Of a stretch of 5,702 nt of DNA, positions 1 through 5,702 are shown piece by piece; position 1 is the first letter of the stretch; every line of letters begins with the position of its first letter. The position numbers and the translations under genes were made by a program. The notes under the pieces were generated by a model, which did not search any database, was not told the DNA's origin, and saw only the letters and a list, made by a program, of their open reading frames with translations. The DNA is taken from the NCBI GenBank assembly GCA_947003675.1, contig CAMQPJ010000093.1:1-5702 (forward strand), read 5' to 3'. This DNA comes from an uncultured Collinsella sp. (lineage in GTDB: Bacteria > Actinomycetota > Coriobacteriia > Coriobacteriales > Coriobacteriaceae).

Positions 1-86
1 GGGCCGGCCCCCCCCCCCCCCCCCGCTCGGGGGGGGGGGCCCCCCGGGGGCGGGCGGTCTGGGCCCCCCGCCCGGGGGGGGGCGCC
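1..86. repeat. G/C homopolymer-rich block, probable assembly or sequencing artefact
   Basis: The first 86 bases contain only three bases that are not G or C (T at 27, 58 and 60). They are made of long single-base runs, such as 17 C at 8-24 and 11 G at 29-39, alternating between strands. The rest of the window has nothing like this, and codon structure turns into Pro/Gly/Arg triplets here. The block sits at the very end of the sequence. I read it as a low-quality contig end rather than genomic DNA, though a real Pro/Gly-rich tract cannot be excluded from the sequence alone. Confidence 0.7.
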
Positions 87-319
87 ACCCACGCCCGCGA
101 CGCGGCACGACTCGCCTTTTTAGAAGCGGGGCGTCCTCCCAGCTGCGAGCCGACGACCGGGCGCTTGGCAGGACGAACGGCCCCAACAGACTTAGAGGGC
201 ATGGCGGGCTTAAGTTGAGGCTGGGCAGGTGCGCCGGAACGCCCTCCGGCGCGGCGGAAGGTTGGTTTCGATGCTCTAGAAGCCGAGGAATTTAACTTCC
301 GGTCTGAGCTCGATGCCAT
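1..319 (-). CDS. ftsQ: Probable cell division protein FtsQ, N-terminal cytoplasmic tail only (partial)
   Basis: A frame opens with ATG at 319, 44 nt before the end of murB in another frame, and stays open to the window edge (106 full codons). It is preceded by a strong ribosome site. The first ~76 residues are rich in Ser, Arg, Lys, Pro and Ala with no hydrophobic segment: MASSSDRKLNSS, then FRRAGGRSGAP, AVRPAKRPVVG and RPASKKASRAASRA. That matches the disordered basic cytoplasmic tail that precedes the single membrane helix and POTRA domain in actinobacterial-type FtsQ. The neighbour of murB/murC in dcw clusters is commonly ftsQ. FtsQ is a bitopic divisome protein that binds FtsB and FtsL and helps control the FtsW/PBP synthase. 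Residues after ~79 (Pro/Gly/Arg only) come from the suspect G/C block and should not be trusted. The helix and POTRA domain are not visible, so the name rests on context and tail composition. An internal ATG at 202 (Met40) is a weaker alternative. Confidence 0.7.
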   Translation of the reverse strand, partial: MASSSDRKLNSSASRASKPTFRRAGGRSGAPAQPQLKPAMPSKSVGAVRPAKRPVVGSQLGGRPASKKASRAASRAWVAPPPGRGAQTARPRGAPPPERGGGGGPA

Positions 320-1187
320 ACGCCTCCCTCACCTTTCCGTGCACATGCCTGATAACCGCGGCCACGTCATCGGCCGAGGCGGTTCCGTTATTAACGATAA
401 AATTAGCGTGTACGGGCGAAACTTCCGCACCGCCAACCGAAAAACCCTTTAATCCACAATCCTCAATCAACTTGCCCACGCTTGCGTCGGGCGGGTTACG
501 AAAGACCGATCCGCAGGATGCACGGCCCATGGGCTGCGTGCGCTTGCGGCGCGTCAGGTACCGCTCCATGCGCTCGCGAATGTCTGCCTTGGGTGCGGGC
601 TTGAGTTTAAGCACGCACTCGAGAATGATCTCGTTACGCGGCAGGCTGCATTCGCGATACCCCCAAGCGATCTCGGACCCTGCATAGTGCTTAATACCGG
701 ACGCCGGATCAAACGTGACCACGTCCTCGATAAGAGAGCCGATCCACTCGGTCCGCGTACCTGCGTTCATGGACACGGCGCCGCCGACCGAACCGGGAAT
801 ACCGACAGCGAACTCAAGGCCCGAAAGTCCGCGCGACAAGGCATCGTTGACCAAACGCGCGAACATCACGCCCGCACCAACGGTCAGCGTGCAGCCGTCC
901 TCGGCAACAACCGTGCGCTGAAACTCACGTCCCAGCGAAATAACGGCGCCGCGATAACCGGCATCGGCAACCAACAGGTTGGACCCCTTGCCGATAATCA
1001 CCCACGGCACCTGCTCGCGGTCAAGCACCGCCACGGCGCGACGCAGGGCATGGTAGCTATGGCACGTCACAAAGAGGTCGGCCTTGCCGCCGATACGATA
1101 GCTTGTATGGCGTGCAAGACGTTCGTCCTCGACCACGTCCGTGTCGATCATGCCCGAAAGCGCCATGACGGCGTTAAACAGACCCAT
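276..1187 (-). CDS. murB: UDP-N-acetylenolpyruvoylglucosamine reductase (MurB), type II
   Basis: MurB is the cytoplasmic FAD enzyme that uses NADPH to reduce UDP-GlcNAc-enolpyruvate to UDP-MurNAc. The 303-residue length matches the shorter type II (Bacillus/Staphylococcus-like) enzymes. The FAD-binding half holds HTSYRIGGKADLF (27-39), IGKGSNLLVAD (65-75) and GIPGSVGGAVSMNAG (129-143). The catalytic half holds WGYREC (175-180), RRKRTQPMGRASCGSVFRNP (213-232) and ELRPEVKFLG near the C-terminus. By motif, Ser227 is the proton donor, and Arg178 and Glu297 complete the active site. The usual YRxS is YREC here, a conservative Ser-to-Cys change at residue 180. ATG at 1187 begins 5 nt after the murC stop and has no recognisable Shine-Dalgarno, so translation is probably coupled to murC. 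Met8 and Met13 are alternatives, also without good sites. The last 44 nt overlap the proposed ftsQ start. Confidence 0.96.
   Translation of the reverse strand: MGLFNAVMALSGMIDTDVVEDERLARHTSYRIGGKADLFVTCHSYHALRRAVAVLDREQVPWVIIGKGSNLLVADAGYRGAVISLGREFQRTVVAEDGCTLTVGAGVMFARLVNDALSRGLSGLEFAVGIPGSVGGAVSMNAGTRTEWIGSLIEDVVTFDPASGIKHYAGSEIAWGYRECSLPRNEIILECVLKLKPAPKADIRERMERYLTRRKRTQPMGRASCGSVFRNPPDASVGKLIEDCGLKGFSVGGAEVSPVHANFIVNNGTASADDVAAVIRHVHGKVREAYGIELRPEVKFLGF
323..336 (-). promoter_or_regulatory. Ribosome binding site of ftsQ, inside murB
   Basis: The minus strand reads AAAGGTGAGGGAGG just before an ATG at 319. AAAGGTGA sits 9 nt from the ATG and GGGAGG 3 nt from it. This is the most purine-rich, anti-SD-like stretch near any start in the window, and it supports an ftsQ start inside the murB coding region. 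Confidence 0.6.
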
Positions 1188-1192
1188 AGGGG

Positions 1193-2611
1193 TTAAGCGT
1201 CTTTCTTGGCAGTCAGATACTCGATGAACTCGGGGCCGACGGTCGTAACGTCGCCGGCACCCATGGTGAGCAGCAGGTCGCCCTCGCCCACGAGCTTCTC
1301 AAGCTCCTGGTTGAGCTCAAGACGGCTGGAGCAGTACACGACCTCCTTGCCGGGGTGCTTGGCGCGAACGGTATCTGCGAGCATCTTGGAGGTAACGCCC
1401 GGAATCGGCATCTCGCCGGCGGAGAACACATCGATCAGCAGCAGCTTATCGGCGTTGGCAAAGGCATCGGCAAAGTCATCGCACAGAGCCTGCAGGCGCG
1501 AATAGCGGTGCGGCTGGAACACGACGTCGACATGCTTGTAGCCCAGCGAAGAGGCAGCAGCGAGCGTCGCCTTGATCTCGGTGGGATGATGGCCGTAATC
1601 GTCAACCACCGTGATGCCGTCGATATCGCCCACGTGGGTAAAGCGACGGCGGACACCCTCAAAACTCGAAAGTGCCTTAGCGGCGGCGTCGATATCGAGA
1701 CCCAGGACATGGGCGACGGTCAAGACGGCCGTGGCGTTGAGCATGTTGTGACGACCGGGGTTGCTCTTAATCTCGACAGCGTGCTCGGTGCCGTCCTCAA
1801 AGCGAACGATAAAGTCGCTCTGGATGCCCTTGACATCCGGATGCACGCAGACGATGTCGTTGTTCTCGGCAAAGCCATAGGAAAGCACATGACGGCCCGT
1901 CGACTTGGCAAGCTCGACCAGATGCGGGTCCTCGCCACAAACGATGACGGTGCCGCCCTCGCCCACCAGCCCCATAAACTTGGCAAAGGTGGCCTCGATC
2001 TCCTCGATGCCCGAGTAGTGATCGAGATGGTCGGCCTCGACGTTGGTCACGATGACCACGTTGGGGTTCAGGAACAGGAACGAGCTGTCGGACTCATCGG
2101 CCTCGGCGACAAAGTAGTCACCCGAGCCGTTCTTGCCGTTGGTGTCGTAGCCCTCGACGATGCCACCGATCAAAAAGCTGGGGTCCAGACCCATGCGGTC
2201 GAGCATCGTGGCGCACATCGAAGAGGTCGTGGTCTTGCCGTGCGTGCCGGCGACGGCGACGGTGGTGTAGCCATGGCCCAGAGCCGAGAGCATCTTGGCA
2301 CGGGGCCACACGGGAATACCAAGCTCGCGGGCACGCACGAGCTCGGGGTTGGACTCGGGAATAGCGGTGGAGACCACAACCACGTCGGGCTTGACCTCGT
2401 CGATCGTCGCAGCCTCGTGGCCCACGTGGACCTTCACGCCGGCGCGGGTAAGCTGGCGAATATAACGCGACGTCTTAAGGTCGGAGCCGGTAACGGCATA
2501 ACCGCGCTCGTGCAGAACGAGGGCGATGCCGCTCATGCCGGCGCCGCCGATACCGATAAAGTGGGCGCTCTTGAACTCGGGCGCGGAGGTTGCAGTCTGG
2601 GAATCAGCCAT
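1193..2611 (-). CDS. murC: UDP-N-acetylmuramate--L-alanine ligase (MurC)
   Basis: MurC is the cytoplasmic ATP-dependent ligase that adds L-alanine, the first stem-peptide residue, to UDP-MurNAc. The 472-residue product has the three Mur ligase domains. The N-terminal UDP-binding Rossmann domain carries FIGIGGAGMSGIA (18-30). The central ATPase domain has the P-loop AGTHGKTTT (121-129), EADESD (170-175), TNVEADHLDHY (189-199) and the GRHNMLNATA motif (286-295). The C-terminal domain has RRRF (321-324), DDYGHHPTEI (337-346), FQPHRYSR (365-372) and GAGD (451-454). HHPTEI and HPHRY-like blocks distinguish MurC from MurD, MurE and MurF. The length is close to the ~460-490 usual for the family. Start: ATG at 2611 (MADSQ) is preferred because AAGGAG lies 11 nt upstream; a GTG at 2638 would add nine residues but would contain that site. 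Stop TAA is followed 5 nt later by murB. Confidence 0.97.
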   Translation of the reverse strand: MADSQTATSAPEFKSAHFIGIGGAGMSGIALVLHERGYAVTGSDLKTSRYIRQLTRAGVKVHVGHEAATIDEVKPDVVVVSTAIPESNPELVRARELGIPVWPRAKMLSALGHGYTTVAVAGTHGKTTTSSMCATMLDRMGLDPSFLIGGIVEGYDTNGKNGSGDYFVAEADESDSSFLFLNPNVVIVTNVEADHLDHYSGIEEIEATFAKFMGLVGEGGTVIVCGEDPHLVELAKSTGRHVLSYGFAENNDIVCVHPDVKGIQSDFIVRFEDGTEHAVEIKSNPGRHNMLNATAVLTVAHVLGLDIDAAAKALSSFEGVRRRFTHVGDIDGITVVDDYGHHPTEIKATLAAASSLGYKHVDVVFQPHRYSRLQALCDDFADAFANADKLLLIDVFSAGEMPIPGVTSKMLADTVRAKHPGKEVVYCSSRLELNQELEKLVGEGDLLLTMGAGDVTTVGPEFIEYLTAKKDA

Positions 2612-2708
2612 GTGCTCGTGTACTCCTTGCGTAAACACTGCCTGTAACCCGTTAACTGTACCGCACCTACCGCATCAGCGCGAGGGAGACCGACGATATC
2701 CCGTCTAA
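2612..2708 (-). other. 97 nt murG-murC intergenic gap, no clear signal besides the murC ribosome site
   Basis: This is the only sizeable gap in the run. Read on the minus strand it holds no U-tract hairpin that would stop transcription after murG. I also see no convincing -35/-10 pair: a TACAGT at 2660-2655 lacks any recognisable -35 about 17 nt upstream. The murC frame stays open back to a GTG at 2638, but the AAGGAG within that stretch argues it is leader rather than coding. All flanking genes point the same way, so read-through from murG into murC is the simplest view. Confidence 0.6.
2623..2628 (-). promoter_or_regulatory. Ribosome binding site that decides the murC start
   Basis: AAGGAG, a strong Shine-Dalgarno core, lies 11 nt before the ATG at 2611. 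The spacing is slightly long but acceptable. The site falls inside the longer frame that opens with GTG at 2638, so it argues for the ATG as the true start. Confidence 0.7.
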
Positions 2709-3824
2709 CTAACGCAAACCCTCTACCGCATCGGCCAGAAGAGCGGCGGCGCGGTCCTGAGCCAACCCGCGCGCCGCCTGACGCATGGCATCGCGCGCGG
2801 CGGCGTCATCCACCAGATGCAGCAGCTCCTCGGCAAACGCCGGAGCATCGATATCGGCATCGGCACAAAGCACGCCGGCACCGGCATCGACCAGATAGCG
2901 CGCATTGGTCGTCTGGTGGTCGGCCGTGGCATGCGGATACGGCACGAGCACCGAAGGCACGGCGAGGGCGGCAATCTCGGCCACGCTCGAGGCGCCGGAA
3001 CGCGAGAGCACCAGGTCAGCGGCAGCTAGCATGTCGCCCATGTTGTCAATGTAGGGCTGGACGCGATAGCGCTTCGTCTCATCGGACGTCAGCGCCAAAG
3101 CACGCTCGGTGTCCTCAAAGCCATCGGCTCCCGTCGAATGCAAAATGTAGAGATTCTCACGCGAAAGCAGCTCGCCCTTGAGCGAGGCTACGCGCTCGTT
3201 AAGATGCTGGGCACCGAGCGAACCGCCAAAGACAAGCAGCAGCACAGCGTCCTCGGGCACGCCAAGTGCCTCGCGGCCGCGGGTGCGATCGCCCTCAATG
3301 ACCGAGCGGCGCACCGGATTACCGGTCATAAGCACATGCTCAGGGTCGCCCTCGTGCTCAAAGACAGAGCGCGCAGCCGGCACCGAGATGCACACGCGGG
3401 CGGCATGGGAACTCATCATCTTATTGGCCAGACCCGGAACAGAGTTCTGCTCGTGCAGCAGATACGGAACGCCCGCATCCTTGCACCAGCCCAGCAGCGG
3501 AACCTCGACGTAGGCACCAAAACCGATGGCAGCATCGGGCTTGCCAACCTTTGAGAAATGACTGGCAAGCGAGCGCTTGGCCTTATTGACGCGCCACAGC
3601 GAAGTCAGCGCGGTCCAAGGACGGGAGCGGTCGAAGCCCGTGACCGTGATAGGTACAAAATCGAACCCGGCCTCGGGAACCAAACGACCCTCGAGCTTGT
3701 GTGACTGACCCACGAACACAACATGATGTCCGCGGTCGCGCAACTCCTCAGCCAAAGCGAGCGCAGGGTTGATATGTCCCGCCGTGCCGCCAGCTGCGAT
3801 AGCAACGGTCATCTTATCGGTCAT
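2709..3824 (-). CDS. murG: Undecaprenyldiphospho-muramoylpentapeptide beta-N-acetylglucosaminyltransferase (MurG)
   Basis: MurG is a peripheral GT-B (GT28) enzyme on the inner face of the membrane. It transfers GlcNAc from UDP-GlcNAc to lipid I to make lipid II, the substrate of FtsW. The 371-residue product is of normal family size. The N-terminal domain carries GGTAGHINPALALAEEL (12-28), the glycine-rich acceptor and diphosphate loop, and HEQNSVPGLANK (124-135). GNPVR (168-172) leads into the C-terminal donor domain with VFGGSLGAQHLN (198-209) and SRSGASSVAEIAAL (274-287), in which Glu283 matches the residue that holds the ribose of UDP-GlcNAc, then DHQTTNA (302-308). The third glycine-rich motif reads GFGAYVEVP (101-109), with Ala104 where GG is common. 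Start: ATG at 3824 with AAGGG 6 nt upstream, overlapping the ftsW end by 11 nt; a second ATG at 3812 (Met5) is less well placed. Stop is TAG. Confidence 0.97.
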   Translation of the reverse strand: MTDKMTVAIAAGGTAGHINPALALAEELRDRGHHVVFVGQSHKLEGRLVPEAGFDFVPITVTGFDRSRPWTALTSLWRVNKAKRSLASHFSKVGKPDAAIGFGAYVEVPLLGWCKDAGVPYLLHEQNSVPGLANKMMSSHAARVCISVPAARSVFEHEGDPEHVLMTGNPVRRSVIEGDRTRGREALGVPEDAVLLLVFGGSLGAQHLNERVASLKGELLSRENLYILHSTGADGFEDTERALALTSDETKRYRVQPYIDNMGDMLAAADLVLSRSGASSVAEIAALAVPSVLVPYPHATADHQTTNARYLVDAGAGVLCADADIDAPAFAEELLHLVDDAAARDAMRQAARGLAQDRAAALLADAVEGLR

Positions 3825-5334
3825 GGTAATCCCTTCGTACGCGCGGTCCCTTATCGTCGGTGCGCAGACGCGCCGACGGGTCCGAATTCAAATCGATTCG
3901 ATTATATCCGCCACCCGAGCTTCGGGGGTTCGGGCGTTGGGAACGCCCCTGCGGCGCCGTTCGCGGGCGCGGACGAGCCGCCGGCTCGGACGCAGAGCCA
4001 TCCAAGACGGTAAAACCGTTGCGCGAAGGGCGATCCCCGCGCACATGGGGCACGCCGGCGGTGCTCTCGTCCATAACGGCAAAGCTCTCGCGGCGACGGT
4101 CGTACTCATCACGACGGGCGCTCTCGTGCGAGACGCGCAAGATCAGCCCGGCAAGCATAAGCGATACGATAATCGACGAGCCGCCGTAGCTAATAAACGG
4201 CAGTGGTTTGCCCGTCATGGGAAACACATTGAGGATGCCCAGCGCATTGATCAAAAACTGCACCGCGAGAATGACTGCGGAACCCGATGCCATGAGTGCT
4301 CCGCGACGGTCCGTAGCCTGCTCGGCAATGCGAAACGCCGAGTAAATCAGCATCGCGAACACCAAGAAGAACAGCACGGTTCCGATAAAGCCAACTTCCT
4401 CGCCGATAATAGCCAAGATGTAGTCGTTATGCGCCTCAGGCAAATACGAGTACTTCATGGTGGAGTTGCCGATACCGCGACCGAACAGACCGCCCGAGGC
4501 AAACGCCATGATGGCAAGCGTGGCCTGATAGCCATCGCCATACTCGTCGGCCCAAGGGTTCCAAGCAACCTCGACACGCGTCATACGATACGGCTCGGTG
4601 ATAAGGGCGATCGCAATTACGGCGATGCCGGCAACGACCGTCCAAACGATATATTTAGGGTCCAATCCCGCAAACAACGCCATGCACATGAGAGTCAACA
4701 AGATGATCAGAACGGTGCCAAAATCGGGCTGAATAAAGATCATAAAGAGCGAAATACCCAGGTAGGCGCCCGTCTTGCGAAGAAACTCATTGATGTTGCC
4801 ACCGGGCGAAAAGATGCGGTCGAGCATGATTGCCGAGTACGCGATGGCGAACGGCTTTAAAAACTCAGACGGCTGGAACTGAATACCGGCAATGTTGAGC
4901 CAACGCGTGGCGCCACGACTGCCGCTACCCATAAAGAACACCAGAAGCAGTAGCCCTATCATGCCCATGAGGAAAATCCTGAGCACGTCTTCCCCAAACC
5001 AGCTATCCGGCAAGATGCGCACGATGGCAACCATAGCCAGCACGCCAACTCCGGCAAACGCGGCTTGTCGAACCAGGAAAAACGTCGCAGACCCGTTCTC
5101 GTGCAATGCCTCGACCGATGACGCCGAGTACACCATCAGCAGACCAAAGCACACCAAGGTAAACAGGCACGCCATGAATATCAAACGAGGGCGCATGATG
5201 CGGGCGGGGACGCCGGCGATATAGCGCTCGCTGAGTGTCTGCCCGCCGCGACCGGAACGCGGCGTGCTGCGCTGCGAGGAAGCACGGTCCGAGTCGGGCC
5301 TCCTCATACCTTGTCGGGGGCTCTCCTCTCTCAC
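3814..5334 (-). CDS. ftsW: Septal peptidoglycan glycosyltransferase FtsW (SEDS family) with long basic tails
   Basis: FtsW is the SEDS-family polytopic membrane enzyme that polymerises lipid II into septal glycan with its cognate class B PBP. The 506-residue product shows about ten hydrophobic segments between residues ~50 and 402. Family motifs are present: GATRWLNIAGIQFQPSEF (141-158), QPDFGT (202-207), GGLFGRGIGNS (281-291), LPEAHNDYI (298-306) and the PLPFISYGGSS block (377-387). Asp304 aligns by motif with the catalytic Asp of SEDS enzymes. Position between murD and murG favours FtsW over the paralogue RodA. The length exceeds the usual ~400 because of a ~48-residue Arg/Ser-rich N-terminal tail and a ~105-residue Arg/Pro/Ser-rich C-terminal tail, both predicted cytoplasmic. 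The start is uncertain: GTG at 5334 has AGGGG 6 nt upstream and leaves a 9 nt gap to murD; ATG at 5307 is possible but its AAGG is almost adjacent and its GAGGAG is 15 nt away. The end overlaps murG by 11 nt. Confidence 0.95.
   Translation of the reverse strand: MREESPRQGMRRPDSDRASSQRSTPRSGRGGQTLSERYIAGVPARIMRPRLIFMACLFTLVCFGLLMVYSASSVEALHENGSATFFLVRQAAFAGVGVLAMVAIVRILPDSWFGEDVLRIFLMGMIGLLLLVFFMGSGSRGATRWLNIAGIQFQPSEFLKPFAIAYSAIMLDRIFSPGGNINEFLRKTGAYLGISLFMIFIQPDFGTVLIILLTLMCMALFAGLDPKYIVWTVVAGIAVIAIALITEPYRMTRVEVAWNPWADEYGDGYQATLAIMAFASGGLFGRGIGNSTMKYSYLPEAHNDYILAIIGEEVGFIGTVLFFLVFAMLIYSAFRIAEQATDRRGALMASGSAVILAVQFLINALGILNVFPMTGKPLPFISYGGSSIIVSLMLAGLILRVSHESARRDEYDRRRESFAVMDESTAGVPHVRGDRPSRNGFTVLDGSASEPAARPRPRTAPQGRSQRPNPRSSGGGYNRIDLNSDPSARLRTDDKGPRVRRDYHDR
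3830..3836 (-). promoter_or_regulatory. Ribosome binding site of murG, inside ftsW
   Basis: GAAGGGA lies within the last codons of ftsW, its AAGGG core 6 nt before the ATG at 3824. It supports that ATG over the one 12 nt downstream and indicates coupled translation of ftsW and murG. Confidence 0.7.
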
Positions 5335-5340
5335 CGGCAG

Positions 5341-5345
5341 CCCCT
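5341..5345 (-). promoter_or_regulatory. Weak ribosome binding site favouring the GTG start of ftsW
   Basis: AGGGG begins inside the murD stop codon and lies 6 nt before the GTG at 5334. It is a modest Shine-Dalgarno match, but its spacing is better than that of the purine runs before the alternative ATG at 5307. It would tie ftsW translation to termination on murD. Confidence 0.45.
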
Positions 5346-5702
5346 ATTCCATTTGCGATTTCGCTGCGGCGGCAAGCTGGGCCACGTAGTCCTTAAACAC
5401 GCGGCCGCGCTCCTCGTAGCCCGAGAACTCATCGAACGAAGAACAGGCGGGAGAAAGCAGGATCACGTCGCCACGGCTCGACAGCGAACGGGCAACGTCC
5501 ACGGCGTCGCGCAGGTCGTCAGCCTGAGCGATATCAACGTCGCCATCGACATCGGCCTCGTCCATAGCGGCGGTAAAGCGCTCGCGAGCGTCGCCAAAGC
5601 AGACCACCGAGCGAACGTTATCCATGACAACGCGGGCAAAGTCCGCGAGCGGCGTACCCTTATCGTGGCCGCCGAGCAGCAAGATCACATCGTCGTCGGG
5701 AA
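5344..5702 (-). CDS. murD: UDP-N-acetylmuramoyl-L-alanine--D-glutamate ligase (MurD), C-terminal part only
   Basis: MurD is the cytoplasmic ATP-dependent ligase that adds D-glutamate to UDP-MurNAc-L-Ala. The window holds the last 118 residues plus the stop (TAG). The frame is open to the window edge, so the N-terminal UDP-binding and central ATPase domains lie outside. What is visible is the Mur ligase C-terminal (Rossmann-like) domain: a buried strand followed by LLLGGHDKGTPL near the window edge, the MurD form of the GGxDK signature, and later the strongly conserved VILLSPACSSFDEFSGYEERG block that contacts the D-Glu substrate in known MurD structures. The protein ends in an Ala-rich helix typical of the family. 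A GTG at 5688 could be mistaken for a start, but it is internal because PDDD-coding codons precede it in frame. The gene sits 9 nt upstream of ftsW, as in many dcw clusters. Identity is secure; only the truncation by the window limits the call. Confidence 0.94.
   Translation of the reverse strand, partial: PDDDVILLLGGHDKGTPLADFARVVMDNVRSVVCFGDARERFTAAMDEADVDGDVDIAQADDLRDAVDVARSLSSRGDVILLSPACSSFDEFSGYEERGRVFKDYVAQLAAAAKSQME

Noticed and set aside
117..121. Run of five T on the plus strand, considered as a plus-strand terminator tail
   Set aside because: No stable inverted repeat immediately precedes it, no plus-strand gene is present, and on the minus strand it is simply the Lys-Lys codons of the FtsQ tail.
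231..252. Perfect inverted repeat (GCGCCGGA / TCCGGCGC, 6 nt loop) just after murB, a possible terminator
   Set aside because: No U-tract follows on the minus strand, and it lies within the proposed ftsQ coding region, where it encodes Ala-Gly-Gly-Arg-Ser-Gly. It is most simply a by-product of GC-rich codons.
2612..2638. Nine-residue N-terminal extension of MurC from a GTG at 2638
   Set aside because: The extension contains the AAGGAG ribosome site that serves the ATG at 2611, and no ribosome site precedes the GTG.
1355..2647. 430-codon open frame on the plus strand, antisense to murC
   Set aside because: It exactly shadows a real gene in a GC-rich genome, where the opposite frame often lacks stops. 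The product is low-complexity Gly/His/Asp/Ala with no recognisable motif and no good ribosome site was noted.
2655..2660. TACAGT on the minus strand as a possible -10 box for murC
   Set aside because: The hexamer about 17 nt upstream is TCGCGC, nothing like a -35 box, so there is no support beyond a weak 6-base match.
3769..4860. 363-codon open frame on the plus strand, antisense to ftsW and the start of murG
   Set aside because: It spans two genuine genes on the other strand, and its product is Arg/His/Gln-rich with no hydrophobic core or motif, as expected for a shadow frame.

Overview
The window is a stretch of the division and cell wall (dcw) cluster of a GC-rich bacterium. All six genes are read from the minus strand, so transcription runs from high to low coordinates: murD (3' part only) - ftsW - murG - murC - murB - ftsQ (5' part only). 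Every gene-sized stretch is accounted for. The longest non-coding interval is 97 nt, between murG and murC. I saw no RNA gene, mobile element, CRISPR array, clear promoter or terminator.

Organism: the gene order, the murB gene between murC and ftsQ without a ddl gene, the GC-rich third positions, and the long basic disordered tails on FtsW and FtsQ suggest an actinobacterial-type lineage. My best guess is Coriobacteriia (Collinsella-like gut bacteria). This is inferred from layout and protein style, not from a database match. The classical Actinomycetes I know usually lack murB at this spot.

Layout from the upstream end: 5344-5702 is the C-terminal ligase domain of MurD. FtsW (3814-5334) follows after 9 nt and has unusually long cytoplasmic tails. 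MurG (2709-3824) overlaps ftsW by 11 nt. After the 97 nt gap comes MurC (1193-2611, started at an ATG with an AAGGAG ribosome site). MurB (276-1187) lies 5 nt downstream of murC and has no visible ribosome site of its own. An open frame starting at 319, inside the end of murB, has a strong ribosome site and reads as the basic N-terminal tail of FtsQ. It runs into an almost pure G/C block at 1-86 that looks like an assembly or sequencing artefact at a contig end.

How the genes work together: MurB and MurC make UDP-MurNAc and add L-Ala, and MurD adds D-Glu. MurG adds GlcNAc to lipid I to give lipid II at the membrane. FtsW polymerises lipid II into septal glycan, and FtsQ links the septal synthase to the rest of the divisome. 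I find no evidence of an undescribed system. The points most worth a second look are the overlapping ftsQ start, the FtsW tails and the suspect contig end.
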